From Lachnospiraceae bacterium GAM79 (lineage in GTDB: Bacteria; Bacillota; Clostridia; Lachnospirales; Lachnospiraceae): 64,000 bases of DNA. The notes beneath the pieces are model-generated. The model was not told the origin of the DNA. It worked only from the letters and a program-made list of their open reading frames with translations, and made no database searches. Of this stretch, positions 63,210-64,000 are shown in pieces (within the stretch, counting starts at the first letter, position 1; every line of letters starts with the position of its first letter). Both the position numbers and the translations under genes were made by a program. The stretch covers positions 682,001 through 746,000 of the forward strand of contig CP085928.1 in NCBI GenBank assembly GCA_020735665.1. The letters run 5' to 3'.

Positions 63210-64000
63210 ATGGGTATGACAATGACTCAGAAGATTTTAGCTGCACATGCAGGACTTGACAGCGTGGAAGCCGGACAGTTGATCGAGGCAGATTTGGACC
63301 TTGTACTTGGAAATGATGTTACAACACCTGTAGCAATTCATGAGATGGACAAATTCAATAAGAAAGAAGTATTTGATAAGAATAAGATTGCACTTGTAAT
63401 GGATCACTTTACACCAAATAAGGATATCAAGAGTGCAGAGCACTGTAAATGCGTCAGAGAGTTCTCGGCAGAGAACCAGATCAAGAATTTCTTTGATGTA
63501 GGTTCTATGGGTATTGAGCACGCTCTGTTGCCGGAGCAGGGACTGATCGTTGCAGGCGAGACCTGTATTGGTGCAGATTCTCATACATGTACATATGGTG
63601 CACTTGGTGCATTTTCAACCGGTGTTGGAAGTACCGATATGGCAGCCGGTATGGTGACAGGCAAAGCATGGTTTAAAGTACCATCTGCGATCAAGTTCAA
63701 TATTGTAGGAGAGAAAGCGCCTTGGGTCAGTGGTAAGGATGTTATCCTTCATATCATTGGTATGATCGGTGTGGACGGTGCATTATACAAATCAATGGAA
63801 TTTGTTGGTGATGGTATTAAGAATCTGACAATGGATGATCGTTTTACTATCGCAAATATGGCGATCGAAGCAGGTGCCAAGAACGGAATCTTCCCGGTGG
63901 ATGAATTAACAGAAGCATACATGAAGGAACATTCCACAAAGGCTTACAAGAAGTATGAAGCAGATGCTGATGCGGTTTATGATGAAGAGTATACGATTGA
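63210..64000 (+). CDS. leuC: 3-Isopropylmalate dehydratase large subunit (5' part)
   Basis: The first 263 codons of a gene running off the window end. LeuC with LeuD isomerises 2- to 3-isopropylmalate in leucine synthesis, using a 4Fe-4S cluster. The sequence has family features such as [11 protein letters not shown] and [23 protein letters not shown], which resemble the archaeal/clostridial type of LeuC more than the E. coli form. AGGAGG lies nine bases before the ATG at 63210; a second ATG two codons on is also possible. It is divergent from the LysR regulator. Confidence 0.93.
   Translation, partial: MGMTMTQKILAAHAGLDSVEAGQLIEADLDLVLGNDVTTPVAIHEMDKFNKKEVFDKNKIALVMDHFTPNKDIKSAEHCKCVREFSAENQIKNFFDVGSMGIEHALLPEQGLIVAGETCIGADSHTCTYGALGAFSTGVGSTDMAAGMVTGKAWFKVPSAIKFNIVGEKAPWVSGKDVILHIIGMIGVDGALYKSMEFVGDGIKNLTMDDRFTIANMAIEAGAKNGIFPVDELTEAYMKEHSTKAYKKYEADADAVYDEEYTI

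Overview
This 64 kb window is chromosomal DNA of a low-GC Gram-positive anaerobe, most likely a Lachnospiraceae member (Clostridia). The pointers are strong AGGAGG-type ribosome binding sites, a Spo0A-type sporulation regulator, a Csp-like subtilisin, a 4-hydroxybutyrate dehydrogenase of the Clostridium kluyveri type, a Gly/Cys-rich small protein, and many lineage-restricted hypothetical proteins. I see no tRNA, rRNA, CRISPR array, transposase or prophage. Most genes lie on the + strand in short operons separated by clear intrinsic terminators.

Layout. 1-16.0 kb is a type IV pilus locus: the end of a PilC-type platform protein, the main pilin, a structured leader RNA resembling the raiA motif, a PilM-PilN fusion, PilO, three more prepilins, a 1018-residue PilX-like protein and a 2124-residue exported protein, closed by a strong terminator. 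16.1-21.1 kb holds an AroE-AroK fusion, EF-P and LeuS. 21.1-30.7 kb is mostly poorly characterised: three small minus-strand genes, a zinc-ribbon/TPM-domain/membrane protein trio, a membrane MutS-like ATPase and a 690-residue unknown. 30.8-35.4 kb holds a YqeG phosphatase and the riboflavin genes, with ribD first and then an FMN riboswitch controlling ribE-ribBA-ribH. 35.5-43.9 kb carries a HAD phosphatase, a DUF1189-like membrane protein, a CYTH enzyme, a DJ-1 protein, a nuclease-helicase, MurF, a histone-tail-like protein and ProC. 44.1-52.4 kb has an orphan PII protein, a ClpX, a DUF885 lipoprotein, a subtilisin, a Thr/Pro/Glu-repeat membrane protein and a DUF512 radical SAM protein. 52.5-64 kb has 4-hydroxybutyrate dehydrogenase, two tandem Spo0A homologues, an M14 peptidase-like pair, PurL, a LysR regulator and the start of leuC.

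The most unusual signal lies between genes. Six dispersed elements (A-F, 117-179 bp) share one predicted RNA fold: a long element-specific outer stem, an inner stem built around GGUACUUA...UUAGUACCG with a hairpin whose sequence differs in every copy, and a small hairpin with a GNRA loop (GCAA, GAAA or GGAA). Stem sequences covary between copies, which points to selection on an RNA structure. I do not recognise the family.

Other points of note are the raiA-like RNA inside the pilus operon, two adjacent Spo0A paralogues of which the first has a degenerate receiver domain, candidate 0A boxes in front of the second, and an M14 enzyme overlapped by a paralogue that has lost two zinc-ligand histidines.
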